NCBI GenBank assembly: GCA_021324365.1 | Contig: JAJPJE010000067.1 | Coordinates: forward strand, 1-64,000 | Reading direction: 5' to 3' | Origin: Terriglobia bacterium | Lineage (GTDB): Bacteria > Acidobacteriota > Terriglobia > Terriglobales > Acidobacteriaceae | Length of the DNA: 64,000 bases | Part shown: positions 7,651-17,211 of the stretch, in pieces | How positions within the stretch are numbered: the first letter of the stretch is position 1 | Layout of the letters: the number at the start of each line of letters is the position of its first letter | Notes under the pieces: generated by a model | The model's database searches: none | Seen by the model: the letters and a program-made list of their open reading frames with translations, nothing else | Told to the model about the DNA's origin: nothing | Program-made: the position numbers and the translations under genes

Positions 7651-9825
7651 ATGGCATCCAAGGCAGGGACGTCACCGTCGAGAAAGCGCGACGAGTCTAT
7701 AGAGCTTGATCTCGTCCCGCGCCTTGCGTCCAGCTCCGGCGCATCTCTCGGCGACCCTGACCTCTTCATCAATCGGGAACTCAGCCTGCTCGCTTTTCAG
7801 CGACGGGTCTTGGAAGAAGCGCAGGATCCGACGAATCCTCTGCTAGAGCGAGTGAAGTTTCTTTCGATTCTGGGTTCGAATCTTGACGAGTTCTTCATGG
7901 TGCGAGTTGCCGGACTGATGCGCCAGGTGGAATCCGGCAGCGCTGACACAGGACCCGACGGCATGGATGCCGCCAGCCAGCTTGATGCTATCCGGACAGA
8001 AGTAGCTTCCATCATGGCGACGGCCAGCAAGTGCTTTCAGCGGCAACTCACCCCGGCTCTGGAAAAAGCTGGTATTCACATCCTCCAGTATTCGCATCTC
8101 GGCAGGCAGCAACAGGCACGCGCCGACAGGTATTTCCTGGAAACCGTGTTCCCGGTGCTCACGCCCCTGGCGCTCGATCCCGCGCGTCCCTTTCCTCATA
8201 TTTCGAACCTAAGCCTGAACCTTGCAGTACTGATTCGCGACAAGAAGGGCGAAGAACGATTTGCGCGCGTAAAAGTGCCCGACACGTTACCGCAACTGAT
8301 TGCTGTTGATCGCAAGACAAAGAAATCGGCGTCCGCCAAAGAACAATCATTCATTTGGTTGGAAGATCTGATTGCCGCAAACCTGAGTGCGTTGTTCCCC
8401 GGAATGGATATTCTCGATTCGCATCCGTTCCACGTCACGCGTGACGCCGACATTGAAATCCAGGAACTGGAGGCCGGCGATCTGCTGGAAACTACAGAAG
8501 AAGGTCTGCGGCAAAGAAAATTTGGCGATGTTGTCCGCCTGCGCGTTGGTGTCGGAATGCCTTCGCTGCTGCTGAAGATTCTGCTGAACAACCTGGAAGT
8601 CGATCGCAAGAATGTGTTGCGCCTGAAAGGGCATCTGGCGTTGAGTCGCTTAAAACACATTGCGGCAATTGATCGGCCCGAACTGAAAGATCCGCCTTTT
8701 GTTCCGGCCATACCACACGCACTCGATCCAGAAGGCGAAGAAGAGGACATCTACTCTGTACTGCGGCGCCGCGATGTTCTGCTGCACCATCCATTTGACT
8801 CGTTTCAGCCGGTCATCGATCTGCTCGAGAAGTCCGCTACTGATCCCGCCGTTCTCGCCATCAAGATGACGCTCTACCGCGTCGGTCGAAACTCGCCCGT
8901 GGTCAATGCACTTCTCGAGGCCATGGAGTGGGACAAGCAGGTCGCGAGCGTGGTCGAATTGAAAGCGCGCTTTGACGAAGAGAGCAACATTGAGTGGGCG
9001 AGAGCGCTGGAACGCCAGGGCGTTCATGTAGTCTACGGACTCCTCGGTCTGAAGGTCCACTCCAAGGTCGCCCTGGTCGTCCGCAAGGAAGGGGACAGCA
9101 TTCAGCGTTACGTCCACTTGGGGACCGGCAACTACAACGCCGTAACTGCGCACCTATATACCGACATCGGTCTGTTTACGAGTGATGAAGAGATCGGGGC
9201 CGATGTCACCGATCTCTTCAACTACCTGACAGGCTATTCCGCGAAGCAGGATTACCGGAAGCTCCTCGTGGCTCCCATCAATCTGCGGCAACGAATCGCC
9301 GAGATGATCCGCCGCGAAATTGCGCATCACCGCCAGCACGGGAATGGGCACATCATCCTCAAGATGAATGCCCTCGTCGACAGCGACATGATCCGCTTGT
9401 TGTACGAGGCATCGCGGGCCGGTGTGAAGATCGATCTGCTCGTCCGGGGTATCTGCTGCCTCCGACCGGGAGTACCTGGGATCAGCGATAACATTCAGGT
9501 TATCAGCATTGTAGGGCGCTTCCTCGAGCACAGCCGTATCTACTACTTCCACAATGATGGGGAAGAAGAGATTTTTGTGGGTAGCGCCGACCTGATGCCA
9601 CGCAACTTGAATCGCCGTGTCGAAGTTCTGTTTCCCATAGAAGACCGCAGGCTGGTAAGACACCTGCGCGATCGCGTGCTGGAAATCTATCTCGCGGACA
9701 ATGTGAAAGCCCGCCTCATGGAACCCGACGGTACCTACATCCGCAAAACACGCCAATCCGGGGAGGAAGCTATTAATGCCCAGGAAGTGTTGCTGCGCCG
9801 TCGCAGCACAAATGGGCGAGGATAG
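7651..9825 (+). CDS. ppk: Polyphosphate kinase 1
   Basis: Ppk1 reversibly polymerises the gamma-phosphate of ATP into inorganic polyphosphate. The 724-residue protein has the N-terminal FINRELSLLAFQRRVLEEA segment at about residues 30-50, the core, and two phospholipase-D-like C-terminal domains. The phosphohistidine is H470 in KVHSK, followed by RYVHLGTGNYN; the second catalytic histidine is H627 in LEHSRIYYFHN. The ORF uses an ATG about 150 bases after a tandem-repeat operator-like site. The convergent neighbour encodes a CHAD-HD protein, also expected to act on polyphosphate. Confidence 0.97.
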   Translation: MASKAGTSPSRKRDESIELDLVPRLASSSGASLGDPDLFINRELSLLAFQRRVLEEAQDPTNPLLERVKFLSILGSNLDEFFMVRVAGLMRQVESGSADTGPDGMDAASQLDAIRTEVASIMATASKCFQRQLTPALEKAGIHILQYSHLGRQQQARADRYFLETVFPVLTPLALDPARPFPHISNLSLNLAVLIRDKKGEERFARVKVPDTLPQLIAVDRKTKKSASAKEQSFIWLEDLIAANLSALFPGMDILDSHPFHVTRDADIEIQELEAGDLLETTEEGLRQRKFGDVVRLRVGVGMPSLLLKILLNNLEVDRKNVLRLKGHLALSRLKHIAAIDRPELKDPPFVPAIPHALDPEGEEEDIYSVLRRRDVLLHHPFDSFQPVIDLLEKSATDPAVLAIKMTLYRVGRNSPVVNALLEAMEWDKQVASVVELKARFDEESNIEWARALERQGVHVVYGLLGLKVHSKVALVVRKEGDSIQRYVHLGTGNYNAVTAHLYTDIGLFTSDEEIGADVTDLFNYLTGYSAKQDYRKLLVAPINLRQRIAEMIRREIAHHRQHGNGHIILKMNALVDSDMIRLLYEASRAGVKIDLLVRGICCLRPGVPGISDNIQVISIVGRFLEHSRIYYFHNDGEEEIFVGSADLMPRNLNRRVEVLFPIEDRRLVRHLRDRVLEIYLADNVKARLMEPDGTYIRKTRQSGEEAINAQEVLLRRRSTNGRG

Positions 9826-9851
9826 CTGAATCTCATACTACGAGGAATTAA

Positions 9852-11336
9852 TTAGCGCTTTTCTGCAGAAGTCCGCGGGGCGCTCGCTAGATTCCTGACT
9901 AGAACGGGCATCCCACATGTCTCTTCCAGCAGATATCGTGCTGCCGCCATTCGTTCGGCATTCTTCGTGTGCGGCTGAAACCCTTCTGCGTAAACAATGA
10001 CATACTCGCCGTAGCGCCTGACCTGCAGCCGACGCACCTGACCGTCATGCTGCGGGTCCAATGCATCAGCGAGCCGCAGAATGCCCGCTAGTCTGCGAAC
10101 GGTTGCCCGAACTTCGTCCGAAAGAGCCTGGAAGCGCTTTTGGCTTCCCGGAAGCGAGCCACGGTGAAAGCGAGCAGTTGCGCTGACGACGCTTAGGTCG
10201 TCTGCCGTCCAGCCAAAAGGAGGTTTCAGGCGCTGAATCATGCGCCCGGAACTTTTGTGATGTGATTGCTCGCCCTTAAAGCGCCCCACGTCATGCATCA
10301 GGGCGGCCGCTTTCAGCAACGTGCGCGAGCGGTCACCGTTCGCATCGAGCGCTCCCGCCTGCGCCAGTCCGTCGTATAGCTGCGTCGCCAGAGTCGTCAC
10401 TCGCTTACTATGCTGAAAATCGGGATCGCGGAACGAAGACCACAATCTTAGCCGCGTCAGAATCGCATGGTCCAACTGCGCACCCTGGGGCAGTTGCGCA
10501 CGCCAGACTTCCCACAATGATCCAGGTCCCACCATCTTCGCTCGATACCGCTGCACAAGAATGTCGCGTGTTTCGCTGATCTTCTTCTGCCAATGCACGC
10601 GCTCGTCGGACGTCGCGAACGCCCGTATGCGAATCGCTGTCTCCCAGAGCACATCCAGGTCGTGCACTTCGCCCAGCAAGTCCTGCAGCTCTTTCAGATC
10701 CGTCCCCCATCTGTCATGGAAGGAAGGAAGAAAATTTTCAACCAGGTAGCGTAGTTTCTTGAAGCCGATTCGCAGCCGATGCAAAGCCACCTTGCTACGG
10801 CTGCGCAGTGCAGTGCGATGCAGCTCTCGCGCTGCTGCCCATCGCTCCAACGCCATCTCCTGGAACACTTCGCTTCCGGGCTTCAGACGAGCCGTGCGCT
10901 TTGGAAGAGAAATTGCCCATGCCTGCCACTGCTTCGCATCGAATCCTGCGAGCACTTCGGCGGCATGTGTTTTATTGATCTGCTCTTGCTGACGGCAGTG
11001 TGCCAGCAGGCGCTGAGTGGCTGGATCGCCCGCCGATCCCAATTTTTCCACCCATTCGATCAGAACCTGCACGTCACGAAGCGTACCCAGCGCCGCAAAG
11101 ACTTCCTTGCCGACCCTTCGCATCTTCTTCCAATCGGGATTGGGGTCCACGGATTGGAAACCTTCAGCCAGGGATCGGCAGCGGCGGATGGCTACACGAA
11201 GGTCGTGCACTGGATCCGCGGCAAACTCGGCGCGTGCCTTCTTGGACTCCTTCAGTACCTCGTGCATCCAGTAGGAAAGCCCCGACTTGCGGTCTTTTTT
11301 TTCAGGCGCAGCGGCTGGCACTGCCTCGGCTGGCAT
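9852..11336 (-). CDS. CHAD domain protein fused to a Ppx/GppA-type HD domain
   Basis: A 494-residue protein with two parts. Residues about 15-290 form a CHAD domain: basic histidine helices HDLRVAIRRCRS (44-55), LHRLRIGFKKLRY (185-197) and EVHDLD (223-228). CHAD domains bind inorganic polyphosphate. Residues about 300-440 form an HD domain like the C-terminal part of exopolyphosphatase Ppx/GppA: H309, the HD pair H348-D349 in LMHDVG, RFHRG, and ILRLADALD. The adjacent, convergent gene is ppk. Inference: a polyphosphate-binding phosphohydrolase or regulator. The fused HD could act on (p)ppGpp, nucleotides or polyphosphate; sequence alone does not decide. No signal peptide. Confidence 0.87.
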   Translation of the reverse strand: MPAEAVPAAAPEKKDRKSGLSYWMHEVLKESKKARAEFAADPVHDLRVAIRRCRSLAEGFQSVDPNPDWKKMRRVGKEVFAALGTLRDVQVLIEWVEKLGSAGDPATQRLLAHCRQQEQINKTHAAEVLAGFDAKQWQAWAISLPKRTARLKPGSEVFQEMALERWAAARELHRTALRSRSKVALHRLRIGFKKLRYLVENFLPSFHDRWGTDLKELQDLLGEVHDLDVLWETAIRIRAFATSDERVHWQKKISETRDILVQRYRAKMVGPGSLWEVWRAQLPQGAQLDHAILTRLRLWSSFRDPDFQHSKRVTTLATQLYDGLAQAGALDANGDRSRTLLKAAALMHDVGRFKGEQSHHKSSGRMIQRLKPPFGWTADDLSVVSATARFHRGSLPGSQKRFQALSDEVRATVRRLAGILRLADALDPQHDGQVRRLQVRRYGEYVIVYAEGFQPHTKNAERMAAARYLLEETCGMPVLVRNLASAPRTSAEKR

Positions 11337-11404
11337 TCGTGAAGGGCCTCTTGCCAGATATTAGTGGGCGGGGAGGTTCGCCGCAATCGGCGGATACATC
11401 TCAC

Positions 11405-11908
11405 CTACGACAGTGAAGACAGGGGCAGGCGTGCCCAACCTGTCCTGCGAGCGGGCGCCACGAGCATCTCCACCGCGCGATCGATGACTCGTTGCAGTTC
11501 CTGCGCATATTTGCCGGAACGACGCTTTGCCAGTTTTCGCTTGGCTTCATCGGCTGAAAACCAGGTCGGATTCCGGTGCGGTTCCTGTGGCTGGAAAATC
11601 TGACGCACTTGCATGAGGTAAGCGGCAACCAGGTGCTCGGCGTTTCCTTTGTCGTGCAGATAACAGTCAAAGTGCTGATCGGAAATCCGCCCCCTCACAC
11701 CCGCCTCTTCAAAGGCTTCCATGGCCGCGGACTCTGCGGCAGTGAGATGAGGCTCGATGCTGCCCTTGGGGAATGTCCATTTACCAGAACCTGTGTTGAC
11801 CAGCAGAAACTCCAGTTCCAATCCCGTCCAGCGATAACAAACTGCCGCCACTTTCAATGGCGTGACCGATGGGGCACTTCTACGAAACAGGGCCGTTGCC
11901 AGGTTCAT
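11405..11908 (-). CDS. Nudix hydrolase with atypical Nudix box
   Basis: A 167-residue protein with a recognisable Nudix fold: beta strands LKVAAVCYRW and LEFLLVNT, then GKWTFPKGSIEP leading into the Nudix box at about residues 48-70. The C-terminal half of the box (E-A-F-E-E-A-G) keeps the metal-binding glutamates. The first box glutamate is replaced by leucine and the arginine of the REUxEE segment by methionine. The WTFPKG segment resembles the Ap4A/diphosphoinositol polyphosphate hydrolase branch, which hydrolyses diadenosine polyphosphates or polyphosphate. It follows the CHAD-HD gene's start by 68 bases on the same strand, so the pair may form an operon beside ppk. Confidence 0.85.
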   Translation of the reverse strand: MNLATALFRRSAPSVTPLKVAAVCYRWTGLELEFLLVNTGSGKWTFPKGSIEPHLTAAESAAMEAFEEAGVRGRISDQHFDCYLHDKGNAEHLVAAYLMQVRQIFQPQEPHRNPTWFSADEAKRKLAKRRSGKYAQELQRVIDRAVEMLVAPARRTGWARLPLSSLS

Positions 11909-12232
11909 TTCCTATCGCTCCGGAATCCAGAGTTCGTATGCCTCGCACTACGAGATGCACCATTTCTGCTGCACTCTCACCTTACCCTCATTTGGAAGCA
12001 AACTGCAACCTCTCAAGTCACCCGGTAACTGTCTTTTAAACAGATTTTCACAGACCACTAACGTTACTCGAGAATAGCCGAAGGGCCGAGATTACTTTGG
12101 TCTGCGCCTCGGCAGACATTTCGGAAAAAAGCCGACCCGCAAGGAGGGGAACATTGGCTCACTTGGGTTCGTATATCTCGACAGTCGCGGTGTGGGGCCG
12201 CAAACGAATCCTACGCACTTCAACGGGGGATC
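11909..12232. other. Intergenic region between divergent Nudix and TPR genes
   Basis: This 324-base stretch has no open frame that looks like a gene. It is expected to hold two divergent promoters. A short imperfect inverted repeat, CTGT-N7-ACAG, lies near 12028-12042, and a GGGGGA ribosome site sits directly before the downstream ATG. No convincing -35/-10 pair stands out. Confidence 0.5.
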
Positions 12233-13024
12233 ATGACAAATCGAACTATATCTGACGAGACGCCCAGTCTTGGCCGTGCGCGGCCGTTGGGTAGTTTCGC
12301 CGTGACGTTACTTGCCAGCTTGCTGATGGTGGCCGTGTCGGCCGCCCAGAGTGCACCGGTGGCTTCCGATTCGCTCTCGAAGACAATACAAGACGGCGAG
12401 CACCAGCTCGAAGATGGACGAACCACCCTCAACGAGCAAACGTTGCTGGCCGCCAGGAACGCATTCGCAGACTGCGTTCATGAAGATAGCAAGAACGCGC
12501 GTTGCTACTACGATCTGGCCCGTGCCGACTATTACCTGAAAAGCTCCCGCGAGTTGCAGAAAGATAAGAAGGGTGCTGAACACTGGCTCGATCAAGGCAT
12601 CACCGATGTGCAGCAGTCAATCGCGCTCAACGATCGTTCCGCCGATGCCCACGCTCTGCTTGGCGATTTTTACGGCCAGAAGATCAGCGGAATGATGTCG
12701 GGCATGAAATATGGACCGAAAGCCAATGCTGAGACCGAGCACGCTTTCCAACTGGACCCGAGCAATCCGCAGGCATTCGCGGTGATTGGCAGGAAGTACC
12801 TCTTCGCGCCCAGTATGTTTGGCGGAAATATCGACAAAGCCATTGACTCGTTCAGGAAGGCCACTACCCTCGACCCGCATTATGACGAGGCCTTCGCATG
12901 GCTGTCGATCGCGTATCGCAAAAAGGGCAACGCGCAGGAGGCGCAGAAGGCGATCGATGATGCACTCCGCTTGAACCCACGCAGCGTCTTCGCAAAGCGC
13001 ATCCAGGCAGGGGAGGCTCCGTGA
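12233..13024 (+). CDS. Exported TPR protein
   Basis: A 263-residue protein with a signal-peptide-like N-terminus (basic segment, then FAVTLLASLLMVAVSAAQS at about 21-40). It then carries tetratricopeptide-type helical pairs, clearest at residues 190-260 (IDKAIDSFRKATTLDPHYDEAFAWLSIAYRKKG and the next repeat). Mature part probably periplasmic. Such TPR proteins act as interaction scaffolds; no partner is known. The stop codon overlaps the GTG of the following CPBP protease gene (GTGA), which indicates translational coupling. Confidence 0.83.
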   Translation: MTNRTISDETPSLGRARPLGSFAVTLLASLLMVAVSAAQSAPVASDSLSKTIQDGEHQLEDGRTTLNEQTLLAARNAFADCVHEDSKNARCYYDLARADYYLKSSRELQKDKKGAEHWLDQGITDVQQSIALNDRSADAHALLGDFYGQKISGMMSGMKYGPKANAETEHAFQLDPSNPQAFAVIGRKYLFAPSMFGGNIDKAIDSFRKATTLDPHYDEAFAWLSIAYRKKGNAQEAQKAIDDALRLNPRSVFAKRIQAGEAP

Positions 13025-13890
13025 TTACCCCAGCAATGGAACACAGAACCGGACACGCCGGACCGCTTGTTCGCTATCCTGTGGCCAGCTACTTCGTATT
13101 GGCATTTGGCATCTCGTGGCTTGGTGCCCTGGCCGTCGTAAGCCCACACCTTCTTCGACACGAACCGGTGCCGAAGTTTACCGGACTGATGATGTTCCCA
13201 GTCATGCTGCTGGGACCCAGCTTCGGCGGCATTCTAATGACATGGCTCAGTAATGGCCGCGAGGGCGTTCGAGATCTTGCCGGGAGTATGCGGTGTGTAA
13301 ATTTTCCAGCGAGGTGGTATGCCATCCTGCTCCTGCCCGCGACGCTGATCTTGATTGTGCTTACCGTTCTGCGGGCGGAAGTGCTGCCGGTCTTCACCCC
13401 GAATCACTTCTACGCCGGTGCTTCGTTTGGAATCATTGCAGGCTTCCTGGAAGAAATCGGGTGGATGGGTTATGCGTTCTCGATGATGGCTCGCCGGCAC
13501 AATGCACTGTTTTCAGCCATGGTGCTCGGTGTGCTCTGGAGCATCTGGCATTTGCCGGTTGTCGACTATCTCGGGACAGCTACCCCACACGGCGAATTCT
13601 GGTTGCGCTATTTCCTTGCGTTCATGGCCGCAATGATTGCCATGCGAATCGTGATCGCGTGGGTGTACACCAATACGAAGAGCGTCCTGTTGTGCCAACT
13701 GCTGCACGCCGCTTCGACCGGAGCACTCGTCGTGCTTAGCCCGGCGCGGGTCAACGCCGCCCAGGAGGCAGGCTGGTACTTCGCATATGCAACTCTGCTG
13801 TGGATCGTCGTGGCAGTGATTGTTCTAGCCTGCGGATCGGAGCTTCGACTTCATCGGTCCGCTGCACTCGCCGCGCAGCGCGTAAGCTGA
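13021..13890 (+). CDS. CPBP-family intramembrane protease homologue
   Basis: A 289-residue polytopic membrane protein of the CPBP/CAAX-protease (Abi) family, with about eight hydrophobic segments. The family motifs are visible: FLEEIGWMGY (motif 1) at about 147-156, LWSIWHLPV (motif 2) at about 178-186, and QLLHAASTG (motif 3) at about 235. In motif 1 the arginine normally found in EExxxR is methionine here. The glutamates and histidines are kept, so activity is possible but the substitution is notable. Coupled to the preceding TPR gene by a GTGA overlap. An internal ATG at 13036 is an alternative start. Confidence 0.85.
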   Translation: MITPAMEHRTGHAGPLVRYPVASYFVLAFGISWLGALAVVSPHLLRHEPVPKFTGLMMFPVMLLGPSFGGILMTWLSNGREGVRDLAGSMRCVNFPARWYAILLLPATLILIVLTVLRAEVLPVFTPNHFYAGASFGIIAGFLEEIGWMGYAFSMMARRHNALFSAMVLGVLWSIWHLPVVDYLGTATPHGEFWLRYFLAFMAAMIAMRIVIAWVYTNTKSVLLCQLLHAASTGALVVLSPARVNAAQEAGWYFAYATLLWIVVAVIVLACGSELRLHRSAALAAQRVS

Positions 13891-13999
13891 CGCGCTGCGG
13901 ACAGGCAGTATGTCCTCAGGCTGCCAGTAGGGCTGGATTCTCCTTCCCGCAATCTGCGCTGTGATCGTTTATGCTTGTGGGCTGCAAAGGTGGGGAAAC

Positions 14000-16900
14000 G
14001 TGCGACGGCAACTGCTTCGCTTCAATCTTTTTGCCTTACTGCTTCTCTCGACTGCACCACTATTGAATGCCCAAAATGTTACGGAGAGCTCATACCAGCA
14101 ATTGCGCTGGCGCTTGATCGGACCTTTCCGCGGCGGGCGGACGCGTGCAGTCTCAGGTGTCCCTTCGCAGCCGAACGTCTTCTATGTCGGCGCGGTTGAT
14201 GGCGGGGTCTGGAAGAGCGATGACTACGGCCGCACCTGGTCTCCGATTTTTGACGACCAGCCAACGCAATCGATCGGTGCCATTGCCGTAGCACCTTCCG
14301 ATCCAAACATTGTTTATGTTGCCAGCGGGGAAGGCCTGCACCGTCCGGACCTCTCCGTAGGTGATGGGATCTACAAGTCCACCGATGCCGGGAAGACTTG
14401 GACCCACTTGGGCCTGCGTGATTCGCAGCAAATCCCGGCGCTAGTGATCGATCCGAACGATCCCAACCGGCTGTTTGCCGCTGTGCTCGGGCATCCCTAT
14501 GGACCCAATGAAGAACGTGGGATCTTTCGATCCACCGATGGCGGCCAGAGCTGGGAGAAGGTGCTCTACAAGGACCCGAATACCGGCGGAGCTGATGTCA
14601 AGATGGACCCCTCGAATCCCCAGATCGTGTACGCCACATTGTGGGAGGGCCGGCAGGGTCCGTGGGAGGACAACAACGAATTCGCCGGTACCGGTGGAGG
14701 ACTTTTCAAGTCTACGGATGGCGGCAACACCTGGCATCAGCTAACCAGAGGCCTGCCCAATAACCTCGTGCACATATATGTAGCGATCGCGGCCAGCCAG
14801 CCAAACCGGCTGTATGCCACATTTTCAACGACAGAGAAGGCGGAATACGCATCCGGCAAAGGGCTGGGCTTCTATCGCTCCGACGACGCTGGCGAGAGCT
14901 GGTACAAAGCCACTGACGACCCGCGTCCTGCGATGCTGATCGGCGGCGGCGATCTGCCGGTGCCCGCGGTCGATCCCACAAATCCGGATGTGGTCTACAG
15001 CACCAGCATCGTAACCGTGAAATCCACCGACGGAGGCAAAACCTGGATGAGCTGGCGCGGCGCGCCAGGCGGCGACGACTACCAGAACATCTGGATTAAT
15101 CCAAACAACTCGAAAGTCATTTTGCTGGTAAGCGATCAGGGTGCTCTGGTCACTGTGAATGGCGGCGACAGCTGGAGCTCCTGGTACAACCAGCCCACCG
15201 CTCAGCTTTATCACGTTGCCACGACGAACACCTTCCCTTATCGCGTTTGCGGCGGTCAGCAGGAAAGCGGCTCCGTGTGCACGCTCAGCCGTGGCAATGA
15301 TGGCGAGATCACCTTCCGCGACTGGCATCCTGTCGGAGTCATCGAGTACGGCTATGTCGCGCCTGATCCGCTCGATGCCGACATTGTTTACGGAGCGGGC
15401 CGAACGGAGGTCTCGAAGTTTCACTGGAGCACCGGGCAGGTCCAGAATATTTCACCGATTCCCGTGCGCGATGGTTATCGTGTTGATCGCACCGAACCCA
15501 TCGTCTTCTCGCCCGTCGATCCACATCAGCTCTTCTACGCTAGCAATGTGCTTTTCAAGACTACGGATGGCGGCCAGGCTTGGAAGGCCATCAGCCCCGA
15601 CCTCACGCGCCCTGATCCCGGTGTTCCAGCCAGCGTCGACGACGTGATCAAGCTCAACCCGAAGTCCGGCAAGCAGCGCGGCGCAATCTACGCTGTGGCA
15701 CCATCGTTTAAGGACGTGAACACAATCTGGGCGGGTACCGACGACGGCTTAGTTTGGATAACGCGCGATGGCGGCAGCAACTGGAACAATATAACGCCTC
15801 CGGGATTGATTCCCTGGAGCAAAGTGACGCAGATCGACGCCTCTCATTTCGACGACAACACTGCTTACGTTTCCGTCAGCAGATTTCGCATCAACGACCT
15901 GAAGCCATACATCTATCGCACGCATGATGGGGGCAAAACCTGGCAATCGATCGTCAGTGGCCTGCCCGATCAGCCTGTCGACACGGTGCGGGCTGACCCC
16001 GTTCGCAAGGGGCTTCTCTTCGCGGGAACGGAAACTGGGGTCTACGTCTCCTTCGACGATGGCGATCACTGGCAGTCGCTGCAACTGAACCTGCCACACT
16101 CGTCAATGCGTGACTTGGCCATCCACGACGACGATCTGGTTGTCGCCACACATGGGCGCTCATTCTGGATACTCGACGACATCACTCCACTCCGGCAACT
16201 GACGGGGGAAATCGAGAACGAATCTGGCCATCTTTTTCAGCCAGCACCTGCCATTCGCGTCCGGCGCGACACGAATACCGACACCCCGTTGCCGCCTGAC
16301 GAGCCTGCGGGACAGAACCCCCCCGACGGCGCGATCCTCGACTACTACATTGGGCAACAGACGAGCGGCCCGGTGACGCTGGAAATCTTCGATCAGCAGA
16401 ACAAGCTCGTTCGCCGCTATGCGAGCACCGATAAGCCGTACGCGACCGAGGATGAACTTGCCAAGCAGTTGATTCCGCTCTACTGGATTCGTATGCCTCA
16501 GGTGCTCCCAGCCGATCCCGGCATGCATCGCTGGGTTTGGGATCTGCGCTACGCGCCGCCGACTGCGACGCGCCACGGTTTTCCGATCTCCGCGGTTCCG
16601 CATGACACGCCGCGCGAGCCCCAGGGACCATTGGTTCTGCCCGGGCAATACACCGTCAAGCTGACCGCCGGGGGAAAGACTTTCAGCGCTCCCTTGGTTG
16701 TGAAAATGGACCCGCGCGTGAAGGCCACGCCAGCCGATTTGCAACGCCAATCCACATTGGGGACTCAACTCGCAACTATGTTGAGCGACAGCTCCGAGGC
16801 GGTGCTGGAGGCGCATTCGGTGCGGGAACAAATGGAGAAATTGACTGCGCGCGCCAGCGAAGCACCGAACTCCTCGCTGAAGACTACCGACGAAAAGCTG

Positions 16901-17206
16901 AAGGATCTGCTTGAGGGCAACGAAGCAACGTCAGCGCGTTCGGAGAAGCAAGCCGGTCTCGAGGATCTGAACGAAACCATTTCATCTCTTTACAGCGCGG
17001 TGTGGCAGGCCGATCAGGCGCCGACGAAAGCGCAGTCCGATGCCGCCGCCAAAGCCGAATCGCAGCTTCGTCCCCTGATGCAAAAATGGAGCGAACTGAA
17101 AGCAGGATTGTCGGCCCTCAACACTCAGTTGCGCGGCGCAAATCTGCCGGAGATTCGCCCCGAGTGGAACCTACAACCGGACAACATGGGCGTGGACGAA
17201 GAATGA
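14000..17206 (+). CDS. Large secreted BNR/VPS10-type beta-propeller protein
   Basis: A protein of about 1,068 residues from the GTG at 14000, chosen for its AGGTGGGG ribosome site and the signal peptide that follows (RRQLLRFNLFALLLLSTAP, cleavage near NAQ). An in-frame GTG at 13961 is less likely. The body has many BNR/Asp-box repeats of the form S.DGG.TW (KSTDAGKTW, RSTDGGQSW, KSTDGGNTW, TRDGGSNW, THDGGKTW), giving one or two beta-propellers as in sortilin/VPS10-like exo-enzymes. The last ~300 residues (after ATHGRSFWILDD) form a separate all-beta then helical domain. Large paralogue families of this type are common in Acidobacteriota; substrate unknown. Confidence 0.88.
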   Translation: MRRQLLRFNLFALLLLSTAPLLNAQNVTESSYQQLRWRLIGPFRGGRTRAVSGVPSQPNVFYVGAVDGGVWKSDDYGRTWSPIFDDQPTQSIGAIAVAPSDPNIVYVASGEGLHRPDLSVGDGIYKSTDAGKTWTHLGLRDSQQIPALVIDPNDPNRLFAAVLGHPYGPNEERGIFRSTDGGQSWEKVLYKDPNTGGADVKMDPSNPQIVYATLWEGRQGPWEDNNEFAGTGGGLFKSTDGGNTWHQLTRGLPNNLVHIYVAIAASQPNRLYATFSTTEKAEYASGKGLGFYRSDDAGESWYKATDDPRPAMLIGGGDLPVPAVDPTNPDVVYSTSIVTVKSTDGGKTWMSWRGAPGGDDYQNIWINPNNSKVILLVSDQGALVTVNGGDSWSSWYNQPTAQLYHVATTNTFPYRVCGGQQESGSVCTLSRGNDGEITFRDWHPVGVIEYGYVAPDPLDADIVYGAGRTEVSKFHWSTGQVQNISPIPVRDGYRVDRTEPIVFSPVDPHQLFYASNVLFKTTDGGQAWKAISPDLTRPDPGVPASVDDVIKLNPKSGKQRGAIYAVAPSFKDVNTIWAGTDDGLVWITRDGGSNWNNITPPGLIPWSKVTQIDASHFDDNTAYVSVSRFRINDLKPYIYRTHDGGKTWQSIVSGLPDQPVDTVRADPVRKGLLFAGTETGVYVSFDDGDHWQSLQLNLPHSSMRDLAIHDDDLVVATHGRSFWILDDITPLRQLTGEIENESGHLFQPAPAIRVRRDTNTDTPLPPDEPAGQNPPDGAILDYYIGQQTSGPVTLEIFDQQNKLVRRYASTDKPYATEDELAKQLIPLYWIRMPQVLPADPGMHRWVWDLRYAPPTATRHGFPISAVPHDTPREPQGPLVLPGQYTVKLTAGGKTFSAPLVVKMDPRVKATPADLQRQSTLGTQLATMLSDSSEAVLEAHSVREQMEKLTARASEAPNSSLKTTDEKLKDLLEGNEATSARSEKQAGLEDLNETISSLYSAVWQADQAPTKAQSDAAAKAESQLRPLMQKWSELKAGLSALNTQLRGANLPEIRPEWNLQPDNMGVDEE

Positions 17207-17211
17207 CAGTG

